From assembly GCA_031771865.1 (NCBI GenBank), contig JASISA010000025.1:3410001-3474000 (forward strand): a stretch of 64,000 bases of DNA, given 5' to 3'. The stretch comes from Nothophaeocryptopus gaeumannii (Eukaryota; Ascomycota; Dothideomycetes; Mycosphaerellales; Mycosphaerellaceae). The first letter of the stretch is position 1. Every line of letters starts with the position of its first letter. Positions 22,815 to 32,495 of the stretch are shown here, piece by piece. The notes under the pieces are model-generated. The model was not told where the DNA came from, searched no databases, and saw only the letters and a program-made list of their open reading frames with translations. The translations under genes and the position numbers were made by a program.

Positions 22815-23670
22815 TTACCTCTCCATCTCCGACCTCTTCTGGGTCTCCTCCCTCCAAACCCGCTCAACAGCCTCAAAAATCCTCCGCGTCTCATCTACCT
22901 TCCGACCTGGCACGTCCCGCTGGATGAGATATCCTAAGATCCAACACCAACTTTGCAGGGTTGCATAATCTCGATTGGAGCTGCCTGAGCTGGACATCTC
23001 GTACTTCACATGAATGGCCGCGCTCTTCTTCTTGATTCGTGAGACTCTGTTGAGCCATCTCTCCAGTAAAGGGAATTCGTCTAGACCCATATCTCGACGT
23101 AGTAAAATGTTTGGCGGTGGGTGAGGGAGGGTTAGAGAGATGGTCATGCTTCGGGGTTGTTCTTCCTCAACCTGTTTAGAAGAGGGGGTGGATAAATTTC
23201 CATCGAACACCTGTGCCAGCTCTCCGCGGTAGACGTATTGAGGCTTGTGATCGGAGGAGGCTTTTACGGGGCAGTCGTTCAATTCCTTGTCCGAGCGACG
23301 ATTCAGGAAAGTGACGACGTGTCGGAAGTCGAAGGCATAGACTTTTGCGATGATGGTGGAAGCGTGCTTGTGCACGACGTCGAGGAATTCGTCCCGGAGC
23401 TGGTGGTTTGATAGTGGGAGGCTGGAACTGGGTACGACAAGACGCCCGCGGTTGCGAGGTGCTAGGATTGCGAGCTCGCTGGATATGGAGTACCAATATA
23501 TCTGATTGCGGATCTCAGCTGGAAGGTCGAGAAAATTGGTACAAGGCCCTGCTGAAATTTCGGGTTGCTGATTCCTTGACATCGTAGCAGATTTCTTCGC
23601 TCTTTTGCGTGGAGCCTGGTCAGAAGAGTTAGTTTGATCGAAGTTTCATGTCGATGATGTCGCTTACCAT
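22815..23670 (-). CDS. LPAEIRN-type F-box/2EXR-like protein, start codon split off by an intron
   Basis: A hypothetical protein of the fungal LPxELRNxIY family. The ATG (23668-23670) is followed at once by donor GTAAGC; acceptor GACCAG ends at 23616, and exon 2 (22815-23615) starts with APRKRAKKSATMSRN, giving 267 residues. TNFLDLPAEIRNQIYWYSI lies near residues 30-48. A second block, LSNHQLRDEFLDVVHKHAS, is the usual region after the signature. The rest has no motif I know. The same ATG-intron-APRKR structure is found in the gene at 25.6 kb, which supports this start. It lies divergent from the ELAPELRN gene at 23.9 kb (192 bases apart), suggesting an old local duplication. Confidence 0.7.
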
Positions 23671-23862
23671 GCCGAGATGACATGCGGGATTTCACAATTC
23701 GAGTCGGAGACGGAATGGGTTTTATAAGAAGAAGTTTGAAGCTGCAAGGCTGAAGCAGTATCGTACTTAGCACGACGAATTGTGAAGGATTGAAGCCCCA
23801 CTTCACGTGGCCGGAGCGAAGTGGCATAGCCTCCTTCAGCTGGCAGCTTCAGTTGTCTCCCC

Positions 23863-24408
23863 ATGGTTGAGTATTCTCTTCAACCCAGGCAGACAGACTT
23901 CCAAGGAACTTGCGATATGGCAGCAACTGCGTCTCGCCAAACGCCCAGCTTTCTTGAACTGGCGCCTGAGTTGCGAAACGCCATTTGCGAGAAAGTCGTA
24001 CAGGACGAAGAAATCCACATCTCCCAAACGTCGGGTTGTCTGGCCAATTCGCATGGTCTTCTGAGAACGTGCAGACAGATCAGTCGTGATTTTGGAGACA
24101 TGCTGCGAGAACCTCCAAAGAAGTTGCGGGTCCAGGTGTGTGAGCCCAGACCTGTTCGAGATCCAGTAGCTGATGTTCAGCAGGTGACCGACTTCGACTT
24201 TCCCATCCTAGTGTCCTTTCTCGCGAGCCTCTCTGAGAAAGAGTACGCAGGGTCGTTGTCCACAAGTTCGAACGCCATCACCATCGTCCTCGTCATGACT
24301 GATTCATCTTGGTATCGTCCTGCCGCTTTTCAGAATGCCGTGGCTGGTCTGAAGGCTTGGTTGGCGGTGAGGTGTGATCCCGAGACCAGAGTGGGTGATC
24401 CCAAATGA
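23863..24408 (+). CDS. ELAPELRN-type F-box/2EXR-like protein
   Basis: An intronless frame of 181 residues. The signature TPSFLELAPELRNAICEKVV lies near residues 28-47, followed by the LLRTCRQISRDFGDML block and a Ser/Thr-rich region. It is shorter than its relatives and the C-terminal third is unlike them, so it may be truncated. The ATG at 23863 could be replaced by the internal ATG at 23917, which lies closer to the signature. Function unknown; family members are generally annotated as F-box-like. Confidence 0.55.
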   Translation: MVEYSLQPRQTDFQGTCDMAATASRQTPSFLELAPELRNAICEKVVQDEEIHISQTSGCLANSHGLLRTCRQISRDFGDMLREPPKKLRVQVCEPRPVRDPVADVQQVTDFDFPILVSFLASLSEKEYAGSLSTSSNAITIVLVMTDSSWYRPAAFQNAVAGLKAWLAVRCDPETRVGDPK

Positions 24409-24864
24409 GAGATCAGGTATAGGTGTGGCGGGAGGGGATGCAGCATCGACCAATAGAGTTCGCATACCTGGCTAAGCGTTTCAAAAATGCAACCCAGCCT
24501 TCATCATTATGGCTTAATCCGTAGTCTTGACTCGAATCTGCACTCTATGTTAACAGGATTCTCACAGCCTCGGTGACTATTTCCCTCAAAAGCCGGACAG
24601 GCATTACTACCACTAGACCGACTACTATAGCTACTATGTTTGATACGCGTTTCGAGGCCAATTAAGATATCATTAAGTATAGTACAGGGAATACTATGTG
24701 TATAATCTCTAAGAGCTTCCGGCGTGTCCGTGTAGACTGCGTCTCTCCTCGTCAAATATCTATACATCGCCTAGTCGACTACGTCGTTGGAAGCTTTCAG
24801 GTAGCGGTCTTCTACCTTTACTACAATCTTCCTCCCACAGCTGGATTCTCGGCCTTCGATCAAC
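24409..24864. other. AT-rich intergenic stretch
   Basis: Noticeably AT-rich around 24590-24720 compared with the flanks. It holds no gene and is the promoter side of the small secreted protein at 24865. Confidence 0.45.
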
Positions 24865-25086
24865 ATGTTCCGCCGTACTCTCCTCTCCTTAGGACTTCTT
24901 TACCTTACTGTCCAATCTGTGGTTGCGACGTATCCATGTCTTGAGGCAAACATCTTAAGGACCTTAGAGCGACTTAGACTAATTGGATACAAAAAGGAGG
25001 GAATCAGCTGCGGCTGGTGCCACAACCTCTCATCAGGTTTCGGTTGTGCAAGGGACTCTCTAGGATGCAGTAATGATTGTACGTGA
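24865..25086 (+). CDS. small secreted Cys-rich protein (effector-like candidate)
   Basis: 73 residues. The first ~21 residues (FRRTLLSLGLLYLTVQSVVA) form a clear signal peptide ending in VVA before TYPC. The mature part of about 50 residues has six Cys, including CGWC and a CSNDC end, so up to three disulphides are possible. No known fold is recognised. The stop follows a GTACGTGAG that could also be a donor, so a further exon is possible; a downstream open stretch ending at about 25323 did not join in phase. Upstream DNA is AT-rich. Secretion is well supported by sequence; an effector role is inference. Confidence 0.6.
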   Translation: MFRRTLLSLGLLYLTVQSVVATYPCLEANILRTLERLRLIGYKKEGISCGWCHNLSSGFGCARDSLGCSNDCT

Positions 25087-25563
25087 GCCACGCTCGCTGG
25101 GACATCGATTTCGTTCCCTGTCTCGCTAGTCTGGATAGCTTGGACTTGTTATGTAAGCTGCTCAGGAACCACGTACGAAATCGACATTCTTTTAATGCGA
25201 GGTTTTGAATGAGTGGCTGCGGGACCTGGAGTTTATTCAGCCGAAGAGAAGGATCGTGAAGGAGGAGTCTGTGAAGATTACTGAAGCCATTGGAGATGCT
25301 ATTGATGGGAAAGAGAGGGAGTAGCTGGCGAGTGGTTCGGTTTTATGCAGGATGTGAGGTCAAGCGCTCTTTCCGCGCTACTCGGGTCGAAAACGTGCGG
25401 AGCTCGAGAGGAAGTCGCGTCGTTCGGGTTGCTGCCTGAGCCATCACGTTGCTAGGCGCGTTGGACGTTGACTTCACCTTTGATTCTAAGACACCGAGCT
25501 TCACGCCAACTACCAGCGGCGCCTACAACACCTTGGTGAAGAGCCGCCCTCTGCAAAACAGAG
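25087..25563. other. intergenic, with a coding-like fragment
   Basis: Plus-strand 25199-25323 reads EVLNEWLRDLEFIQPKRR and continues to a stop, with codon-like composition but no start or convincing splice site. It could be a last exon or a gene relic. Otherwise nothing is seen. Confidence 0.35.
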
Positions 25564-26454
25564 ATGGTAGGCTCACTTGATTTCGTTGCTCTCGGCTACT
25601 GTCACTAACATATCGAACAGGCACCCAGGAAGCGTCGCGCCGCCAGCGATAGCAACGCATCTGGAACGAAGAAAACAGGGCTCGCTGATCCACCTTTTCG
25701 CTTCTTCGCCCTGCCGGCCGAACTCCGCAACGCTATCTACGAGGTCGTTTTCGACAAAGATGACAATGAATGCGTCCTTCTGCGCGGCCGCCTCGCAACG
25801 CCGTCTGCACTGCAACGAACCAGCCAGCAGATTCGCGCCGAATTCACACACTTCGTCTGCATCCAGATCCCGGAGATCGTCGTCGACGTCGAGAACTTCA
25901 GCTTTCGGGACCTTGTCAACCTCGCAAATAGCTTCTCCGATGAAGAGCTCGTCGCTCGCTCCGGCGGAACGAATCGCACAGTCAAAGCAGTACTCACCAT
26001 ATCGAGGCTTGACTCCATGGGAAAGCTGGAGCCTTCACAAATTACAAAGCTCAAGCGATTTATCAAGCTGCGCAATGATGTCGATGCCAACATCTCAAAG
26101 CTGAACATCCACTGGAAGGCCTCTTGCAGCTACGACGACGTTTGTGATTGTCGCGCAGGCATATGGGCACACCGTCTTGAAGGCAGTGTCCAAGCTCAAA
26201 TGTGGCGTACCGCTCTGACGGAAGTCTTCTTGGCGTGGAAGGACATAACTGAAGGCCAGGCATCTGAGATGCTGGACTTATTGCATGCCGTCTGGAAGCC
26301 AGAGTGGAAGAACAAGGATAAGGAAAAGAGAGATCAAGCTTTGAAAGCGTTCTTCATGGAGCTGCGTCGAAGAAGCGGGATGGCTCCACGGAGGGCGATT
26401 CGTGCATGGCCAGGGAAGAAGAGGCAGGTCAAAGGTTCGGGAACGCGACGGTAG
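25564..26454 (+). CDS. LPAELRN-type F-box/2EXR-like protein, start codon split off by an intron
   Basis: The ATG at 25564-25566 is followed directly by a 54-base intron (donor GTAGGC, acceptor GAACAG) and exon 2 (25621-26454) beginning APRKRRAASDSN, giving 278 residues. The signature RFFALPAELRNAIYEVVF lies near residues 26-43, followed by TPSALQRTSQQIRAEFTHFV. The C-terminal end is basic (GKKRQVKGSGTRR), possibly nuclear. The arrangement ATG/intron/APRKR is shared with the gene at 22.8-23.7 kb. The family is recognised, the function is not. Confidence 0.75.
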
Positions 26455-26679
26455 TGGATCCGTGGAGAGAAATGCACACAGAGGATCTCCGATTGGCGAT
26501 TCTGGGAAACAACGTCGAGCCTTGAGCTCTCCTGCGACTGAATGCCTCAGCCCTGGAGTGCAACGCTAATTTCAAAGTTCGTGCGTACCAAGGGTTACCA
26601 GCTATAAAACTTTGAAGCTATTGGTGAATCTGCAAATTTGTTTCAGGTTGACATGTTGCCCTTTCCCCAGAAAGTGTGA

Positions 26680-27267
26680 GAACAGAGCCAGATCACTGAT
26701 ACTAAATTCATCAGCTCGCGTGCGTTCATTGGCAGACATGGCGGCTCCTGCTCCAGGCGACGCTGCTACAGGATCTTTCCTGATACCACGATCAACCCTC
26801 AAAGATCTCGAACGACTACAAGACCTCCTGCTGAACATCCTGGAGACCCACCTTACCGCAGAGCAGGCCCAGGGAGCTCCTTACGCTACGACGCACTTGC
26901 TCGCAGACCATCTCGGAACAATGGATCTTCGTGCGCCTACTTCAACGAAAATGAAAAGCAGAGCACTGTCAAGCCACCGCCCCTGCCTTTGCAACCGAAC
27001 CCTCAGCCTGTGCGGCCGCGCGCTCGATCACGTCCTGAACGACGCTGGGATCCATCCAGTCACCCCTTCTAGGAAGCTTTCTGCTACCACTGTTGCTCTG
27101 ACAAATTTGAGGACGATCGAAAGGGAACGTTCTTGGGTCTTCAGCTCTTTTTGGCGGTTCTTCTGATAGTTGCTTATGTGTTAGGGATGTATGTCTTTTT
27201 CAAGAGGTGTGAGGCGAAGGGGTTGATGAGAGGAGCGTTGGGTTTGGGGAAAGTTTCACAGATATAG
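26680..27267 (+). pseudogene. possible relic of a small membrane protein
   Basis: Two frames compete. One (ATG 26739) reads MAAPAPGDAATGSFLIPRST and runs to 27166. The other is open from 26680 to 27267 except for a single TAG at 27070-27072. In its second half it encodes a Pro/Arg-rich stretch (KPPPLPLQPNPQPVRPRARS), a Cys pair (CYHCC) and a strong membrane helix (LQLFLAVLLIVAYVLGMYVF) followed by a short basic tail. The single stop is consistent with CAG to TAG. I cannot decide whether this is a broken single-frame gene or two exons in different frames. No family is recognised. Confidence 0.3.
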
Positions 27268-27724
27268 GATTTGGAGGCGCGAATCAGGAAAAGTGTTACC
27301 TTGGGAGTTTCTTGTCAATCGAGCTCTCATGGTCCTATCTTTCTTGGGTGGGTATCCGATTATACAATAGAGCTTTGAAAGACAGGTGAGAGCATTGTTC
27401 ATCCTTCTTAGGAGCTTATCCTAACGAAGTCAGGATGTTCGTCGCTGTCGTCTCTCCGAGCAAGAGATCGTATGCATTTCTCGGTACTCTCCCTGTGCTT
27501 CATCCACTGTACACCCTGCTTGACCCCGGTCACAAAGCTAGAAGCTGGGAATCCGATCTGCCCATCCTCCATCACTTGCCCGTCGATAGATGTTGAAGTT
27601 TCCCTTCCAGACTGGGAGTGATATCTTCCATCTCCGGAATCTCAGAGAGCTCGGGCGAATACGGCGGAGTACTTAGCGGTGAAGGAGGCCCATCATCGTC
27701 ATGGGCGGAGATGATCGTTAGGGC

Positions 27725-28072
27725 TCATACCTCCATCAGCTCAGTCGTTTTGAAGACTTTCAAAACGATCACAGCGGACTTTGGTGTCGCTCTAGCATCT
27801 TGAGGAACTGACTGCCACAGGCGGTCGACAAGACCTTCGCGGATGCTTTGAGCGCTGGACTCGGCAACAGCTAAGGCTTGAAGAAAGTGCTCTGACGTCG
27901 AGACTGCGGTTGCGTTCGATCGGATTATCCTGAGACTGTCCTCGAGAGCCTTTTGCTTGCCGACGAGCTGCTTCAGCTCATCAGATTGCACCTCGAACGG
28001 GTCGTAGTAGTGATCGCTGCGGTCATACCGCGATCGACTGTGGTGAATGCCGACGCTGAGGTAGCAGACCAT
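27725..28072 (-). CDS. truncated F-box-like paralogue A
   Basis: 115 residues from the ATG at 28072. The C-terminal half (AESSAQSIREGLVDRLWQSV, then TPKSAVIVLKVFKTTELME) matches the corresponding parts of the three other local members (for example KSAGVALKVFGVTEL at 30.6 kb). In those the next residues form the F-box helices, but here the frame meets TGA at 27725-27727 and the F-box half is absent. The same frame stays open beyond the TGA to 27572 and encodes a Ser/Pro-rich tail (SPLSTPPYSPELSEIPEMED). GTATGA at the break could be a donor, but no F-box exon follows. It is probably a degenerate family member. Confidence 0.5.
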   Translation of the reverse strand: MVCYLSVGIHHSRSRYDRSDHYYDPFEVQSDELKQLVGKQKALEDSLRIIRSNATAVSTSEHFLQALAVAESSAQSIREGLVDRLWQSVPQDARATPKSAVIVLKVFKTTELMEV

Positions 28073-28768
28073 TGTGACCGATGATGCTCTGTCTTGCAGT
28101 GGGCGAGAAGCGTCGGTGTGTTTTGCTGAAGTTCAGTTCAATCAACAGACCAAGGTCCGAGTGGGACGGAAAAAGCGTTGGCGCTAAAAGCGGGAGTCCG
28201 TGCACGCCTGCACGTGAAGGCCAAAGTGAGAAGGCACAGATAATCCCGGAGCATTTCATTATCAGCTCGTGAATGGAAGACATTGCTCCTTACTATACGC
28301 TCAATACAATATCCTAGATCTTGAAATCTGATTGTGGGCCGCCTTTCCAATCGGCCTCTAGCGCGAGAAGGTTGTCCTCAGCTCATTTCGACATGCGAAG
28401 GACAAGAGAGGACAAGACATGAAGCTAGCCATCGCTGTGTCTTTGACGTCTAACAGCCATGAAGAGCACCTCACGAGGGATGGAAAGACGATTGTTAACC
28501 AAAAACTTCTGATTTCTTCTAGAATTACGCTATCCAGCAAAGCAGATTCCTCCACCTCCCATCCAGCTCATCATGAATCCCAGTCCAAAATCAGCTCCAG
28601 CACCTATTTTCATAAGCGCGAGCTTCCTAAACTCCACTTTCTATCCAGCTCCAGCGCTTATCCTCACAAGGCAAGGGCGAGCTCAAAATCTAGCAAGCTA
28701 CTCGTCAGTCGCCGCACACTCAGAAGTTCGAAATGTGGATTTGCGACTCACCACCTGATGCAGCGCAT
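28073..28768. other. intergenic, nothing assigned
   Basis: A plus-strand ORF at 28419-28772 (Ser/His-rich) has no recognisable content. Nothing else is seen. Confidence 0.45.
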
Positions 28769-29266
28769 CTAGTTCGCTCCAATAGAAGTAGGAGGCGTGG
28801 CGTTGACCCACGCCGCCGAAGTCGACGTGGGATGGACGATACCCGTCATTACCAGTGGGGTAGTGTAACCTTCTGGGAGGCCGGTGATGGTGGTGGTGGT
28901 GGTGGTGGTGGAGGCCTCTGGCTCGGGTTCGATAAGCCAGGGAGCGATGTGAGGTTTCGGCGGATTAGCCAGGGCCGGACCCGGTGCCCAGGCTGAGGAA
29001 ACGACGTCGGTGGACACAGGGGCGGCATTGAGAGTCTCCAAGGAAACGATGCCGGGGGTGAAGACAGGCGCTCCAGTAGAAATACCGATCGGTCCAGTAT
29101 GAATAGAAGCCCTTCCAGTAGGAGCCGGAGTCGTCTTGATACTCGTCTCCATCGTCTTACGATCATTGATAGTGTGATCTTCTGGGACGCCGTCGGTGGA
29201 GACAGGGGCGGCGAGAGAGGAGGCCGCGAGGGCCGCCAGGAGGCCGAGGATGTTGCAGGTCTTCAT
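28769..29266 (-). CDS. secreted Ser/Thr/Pro-rich protein
   Basis: 165 residues, intronless. The signal peptide MKTCNILGLLAALAASSLAA is clear (cleavage near APVST). The mature protein is rich in Thr, Pro and Ser, has a run of seven Thr (encoded by a GTG/GTA-type microsatellite near 28889-28915 on the plus strand), and repeats APVSTDGV/APVSTDVV about 65 residues apart, suggesting an internal duplication. It has no further Cys, so it is unlike disulphide-rich effectors; a cell-wall or secreted O-glycosylated role is plausible. No family is recognised. Confidence 0.65.
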   Translation of the reverse strand: MKTCNILGLLAALAASSLAAPVSTDGVPEDHTINDRKTMETSIKTTPAPTGRASIHTGPIGISTGAPVFTPGIVSLETLNAAPVSTDVVSSAWAPGPALANPPKPHIAPWLIEPEPEASTTTTTTTITGLPEGYTTPLVMTGIVHPTSTSAAWVNATPPTSIGAN

Positions 29267-29873
29267 TTTGATTTGGAGGCTTGAGGGTGTTGGATGTTGA
29301 AAGTGGTGTTGGTAGTGTGAAGTCGAAGAGTCGAGTGTAGAACAGTTGAGTATCTGAGGAAAGAGGAAGAGAGGAGAACAGTGCTGTGAGTGAGAATTGT
29401 ATACTGCAGAGGGTGATCGAAATTCGTTGTTGTGTGCGAGGTAGCAGCATGTCCTAAGCTTTGGATTGTTGCTTACCTTGGGCTTACCAGTTCAGTAGCG
29501 GAGCAATATTCTTTCCAAAGAGCTTGTAGTAGCGCAGAAGGCGATCTTTTAAGCAAGGTCTTTAATTTCGTGATGCTGGTCACAAGCTTGAGCGCTGTCA
29601 GTAGGCAGTCAGATGAGCGACTCCTCATCGCGCGTCGTATCCATCGCGCTGTGGACGAGCGAAAGGTTACAGACTCTCTTGCTGGCAATGACAGAAATCC
29701 CTCTGAATCCAATGCCAGCGACGGAACTTCTAGAAAAAGTGATAGTCGGCTGGCTTGTAGCCCGCTGGACCTCGTCCTGGCTTGGATGGCTCGAGCAGCT
29801 TTCCCTTCCAAAGCAGAAGACCATTCTTGCGCTCCAGCTCCTCCTCCTCCTCCTCCTCCTCCTCCTCTTCCAC
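29267..29873. other. intergenic with CTC microsatellite
   Basis: This contains a (CTC)n tract at about 29839-29868 directly downstream of F-box-like gene B. The ORFs here are low-complexity artefacts of that tract. Confidence 0.5.
29839..29868. repeat. CTC trinucleotide microsatellite
   Basis: About ten triplets immediately downstream of the stop of F-box-like gene B. Shadow frames over it give poly-Gly or poly-Arg runs. Confidence 0.85.
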
Positions 29874-30935
29874 TCATCCTCGTGGAGCTCGACCAATATG
29901 AAAAACTTTCACACGACGGATTTGAAAATCGCTCTTTGGCTTGGCGCGTCGCAATCTCTCATTCCTAGCCTTCGTCTCAATGTAAAAGGTCTGCGCCGCA
30001 TCGCACATGTCGCCCATGGTGATGCAATTCCCGCTTCGAGTGTCCAGCAGCCACTTGACACCAGAGTGATTTCCGTCGCGGTTGGTGCAGGAATATTCGG
30101 GCTCAATGGATATCGTCTTCGGTGGAGACTGGCATGGGAAGATCGATCCAACGCGCAGGACCAACGCGTCAGACTGAGAGTCGGAGTCGGAGTCGGAGTC
30201 GATTTCGTCAAATCTGACATCAATCTGGAAGTTCGCTTTGTTGTTCACCGGCTTGGGAGGTGCGCCACAATCAAGTGTCCAGTAACGATCGGCAATTTCG
30301 TCGTATGCTCCAGAGTGGTTGTCAATATCAAGACTTTCGAACGTGGACCAATCGAAAAGTCCGCCTTCCGATCTCACAACGATGGGGCTGAAGAAGTGAG
30401 ACTGCAAGTCTGGAATGAGACCCATGGCCCTTTGCAACTTCTTAGAGCCGGCCACAACGTCTCGTATGCAGCGATTGACTCGTTGCGCAGCGAGAATGTC
30501 GCCAAGGTCAAGGTATTTAAATATGGCCTGGGATTAAGTCAGCTACTTTATTAGGAGCTGTGCACTTGGTATGATCATACCTGTCAACTCAGTCACTCCA
30601 AATACTTTCAGTGCCACGCCGGCAGACTTGGACGTCGGCTTGTTCTGTATTGGGACTGTGCTCCAAAGCGAATCGAGCAAGTCTTGTCGCACAAGCGCAG
30701 CATTCGACTCGGCCATTTCCAGAACCTCCAAAGCCTGCTCAATGTCGGGATTCTGCTGCAAGAGCATCTTCCGAATGAGCTCATGAGCGTCCGTAAGTGC
30801 CTGTTGTGCGCTGATAACGCCTTCTAACGAGCTCGAGGTGAAAGCAATAGAAGGGCGCCTCTCATCATGGCGGTCGCAGAGGTCGTACGGGCGCGACCAG
30901 TCCTGGCGGATTTCGACATTTAAGCTGTACGCCAT
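29874..30935 (-). CDS. F-box-like paralogue B, probable frameshift at its intron
   Basis: Exon 1 (30581-30935, from MAYSLNV) ends in KSAGVALKVFGVTELTG. Exon 2 (29874-30527) starts AIFKYLDLGDILAAQRVNRC, the second half of an F-box, and continues about 218 residues to the stop. The intron signals are good (donor GTATGA, acceptor CCCAG), but exon 1 ends in phase 1 while exon 2 must be read in phase 0, so the spliced frame breaks exactly inside the F-box. A donor further upstream (GTATTT at the KVF codons) would restore phase but remove conserved residues. I infer an indel at the junction, hence a likely pseudogene or sequence error. F-box proteins act as substrate adaptors of SCF ubiquitin ligases. 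Confidence 0.55.
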
Positions 30936-31224
30936 GCTGGTAAGCAGTCTGGCGGCGGCAGGACGCTGTGGGACGATCGTGATAACGTGATCAAATGCGC
31001 TAGATGTTGACGGACTTCTAATTCGTGTCAGCTCACTGGTGACTTCAGTCCTAGAAGCTGTTTGGTTTTGAAAGGACAAGGAAACTGCAGCAAACGCTAG
31101 CCGCCGGCAGTCCGTGCGCGTTGCTGCAGGTGACAAAGTAAGAGCGCATGAATGACGCGAGAGCAGATGCTGTCAAGATGCATGTGGCCGACGGACACTA
31201 TGAGAGAGATGCCGCTAGCTACTT

Positions 31225-32327
31225 TCAAGCGTCTGCTTGTGATGGACTACTCGCCTGCTCACGCGAGCTGCGCTCGAACTCCTCCAATGTCGGAATGGGT
31301 AGGCCGTTGCTCCGAGCTGCCTGCTTCGCTGCAATGTACGGCCCCAGTCTCGTCCCAATGTTCTGATTTCGGTCGGTGCTCTGCCGCTGTTGTTCGCGCC
31401 TGTGTCTCTTGATGGCCAATCGTGGATCCTGCTCTTTTAGCTGCACCTTGGCCTGCAAGTACAGGGAGCAACGCACAAACCCGTCGGCATCGTGTGCCGC
31501 AATGGAAGCGTTTGGACACATTCGATGCTCCGCAGTCAGACGGTGCGCGACTTCGATGATTTGACCTAATGTGACTCCTTTCTCTGAATTGATGACCTCA
31601 GTGGGGTCTTGGGCAGATGGCAATGGAAACCGCTCGTAACAGCAGTCGGCGAAGAATCTCAGTGTCTTGACGGGTGGCTGACTGATGAGAAGTTTCGAAG
31701 CCCGGCTCCCCAACGTGGGAAGCTTCTTGGCACCATGGAAGATGTCACCGCTGAGGCACACAGTCTGGTCTTCTGTCACTTGAAATCCTTCAGTATAGTC
31801 GTCGATGAACATGTAGATGTTTGGGGTTGTTATTGGCAAAGTCACGCGGAAGTCGCAGTCATCGTCAGGCATGAACCCTAGCTCTTTCTGTATTCGTGGT
31901 GAGTCCTGAATGGCGTGGAAGAATGTGCGGTTGACTTGTTGCGCAGAGAGAGCGTCGTGTAGTCGGAGAAAGTAGAGAATGCTATGTCGCGTAAGTTTCT
32001 GATTCTGGGTATCTCAATTCTAATTCTAGCTCACTTTTCGATCAATTCGGGAGTGGCAAAGACCTTGTCAATGACGCGCTGTGCGCCTGCTGGTCTTCTC
32101 TCTTCCACTGGTATACAGTCCAAGACTCTGCTAAGGGAGGACTGCTGTTTCACGAGTGCTTCGTTGGCAGAGATGATCAACTTCTCTGCTGCGTCGCTGA
32201 GTGCACCTGTCGAGTGCAGGTGCCGTCGGAGCTCGGTGATTTGGGCAAGCGCATTTTTGCCCTGCCTTTGGCTCTCGGCATAGTCGGTATATACCGAGCG
32301 TGCTGGGTTCGGTATGCTGAACTCCAT
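31225..32327 (-). CDS. F-box-like protein, paralogue C (intact)
   Basis: Exon 1 (32035-32327, starting MEFSIPNPARS) and exon 2 (31225-31981) are joined by an intron with donor GTGAGC and acceptor ACATAG, giving 349 residues in frame. The F-box spans the junction: VIDKVFATPELIE, then NILYFLRLHDALSAQQVNRT. The C-terminal half has a region GVTLGQIIEVAHRL and ends with the motif GLPIPTLEEFE shared with paralogue D. The likely role is substrate recognition in an SCF-type ubiquitin ligase, inferred from the F-box only. This is the same transcriptional direction as paralogues A and B, forming a small array. Confidence 0.72.
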
Positions 32328-32495
32328 GATTGGTCCTTGGCCAAGACTGCTTTTCGCTGACATTTGGTGTGGACAAGGACAAGACTGTGAGTGTGGAATG
32401 GAGGTCGCAAAGTGTCGGAGGCTTGAAAGAGCGTTGCCGATGTGCGGAGGCTTGGCATACGCTGCGAACAAGTGGTGGAGAGAGAAAGAGCTCTC

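Noticed and set aside
29473..29896. Poly-Gly and poly-Arg ORFs next to F-box-like gene B
   Set aside because: Produced by the CTC microsatellite read in two frames.
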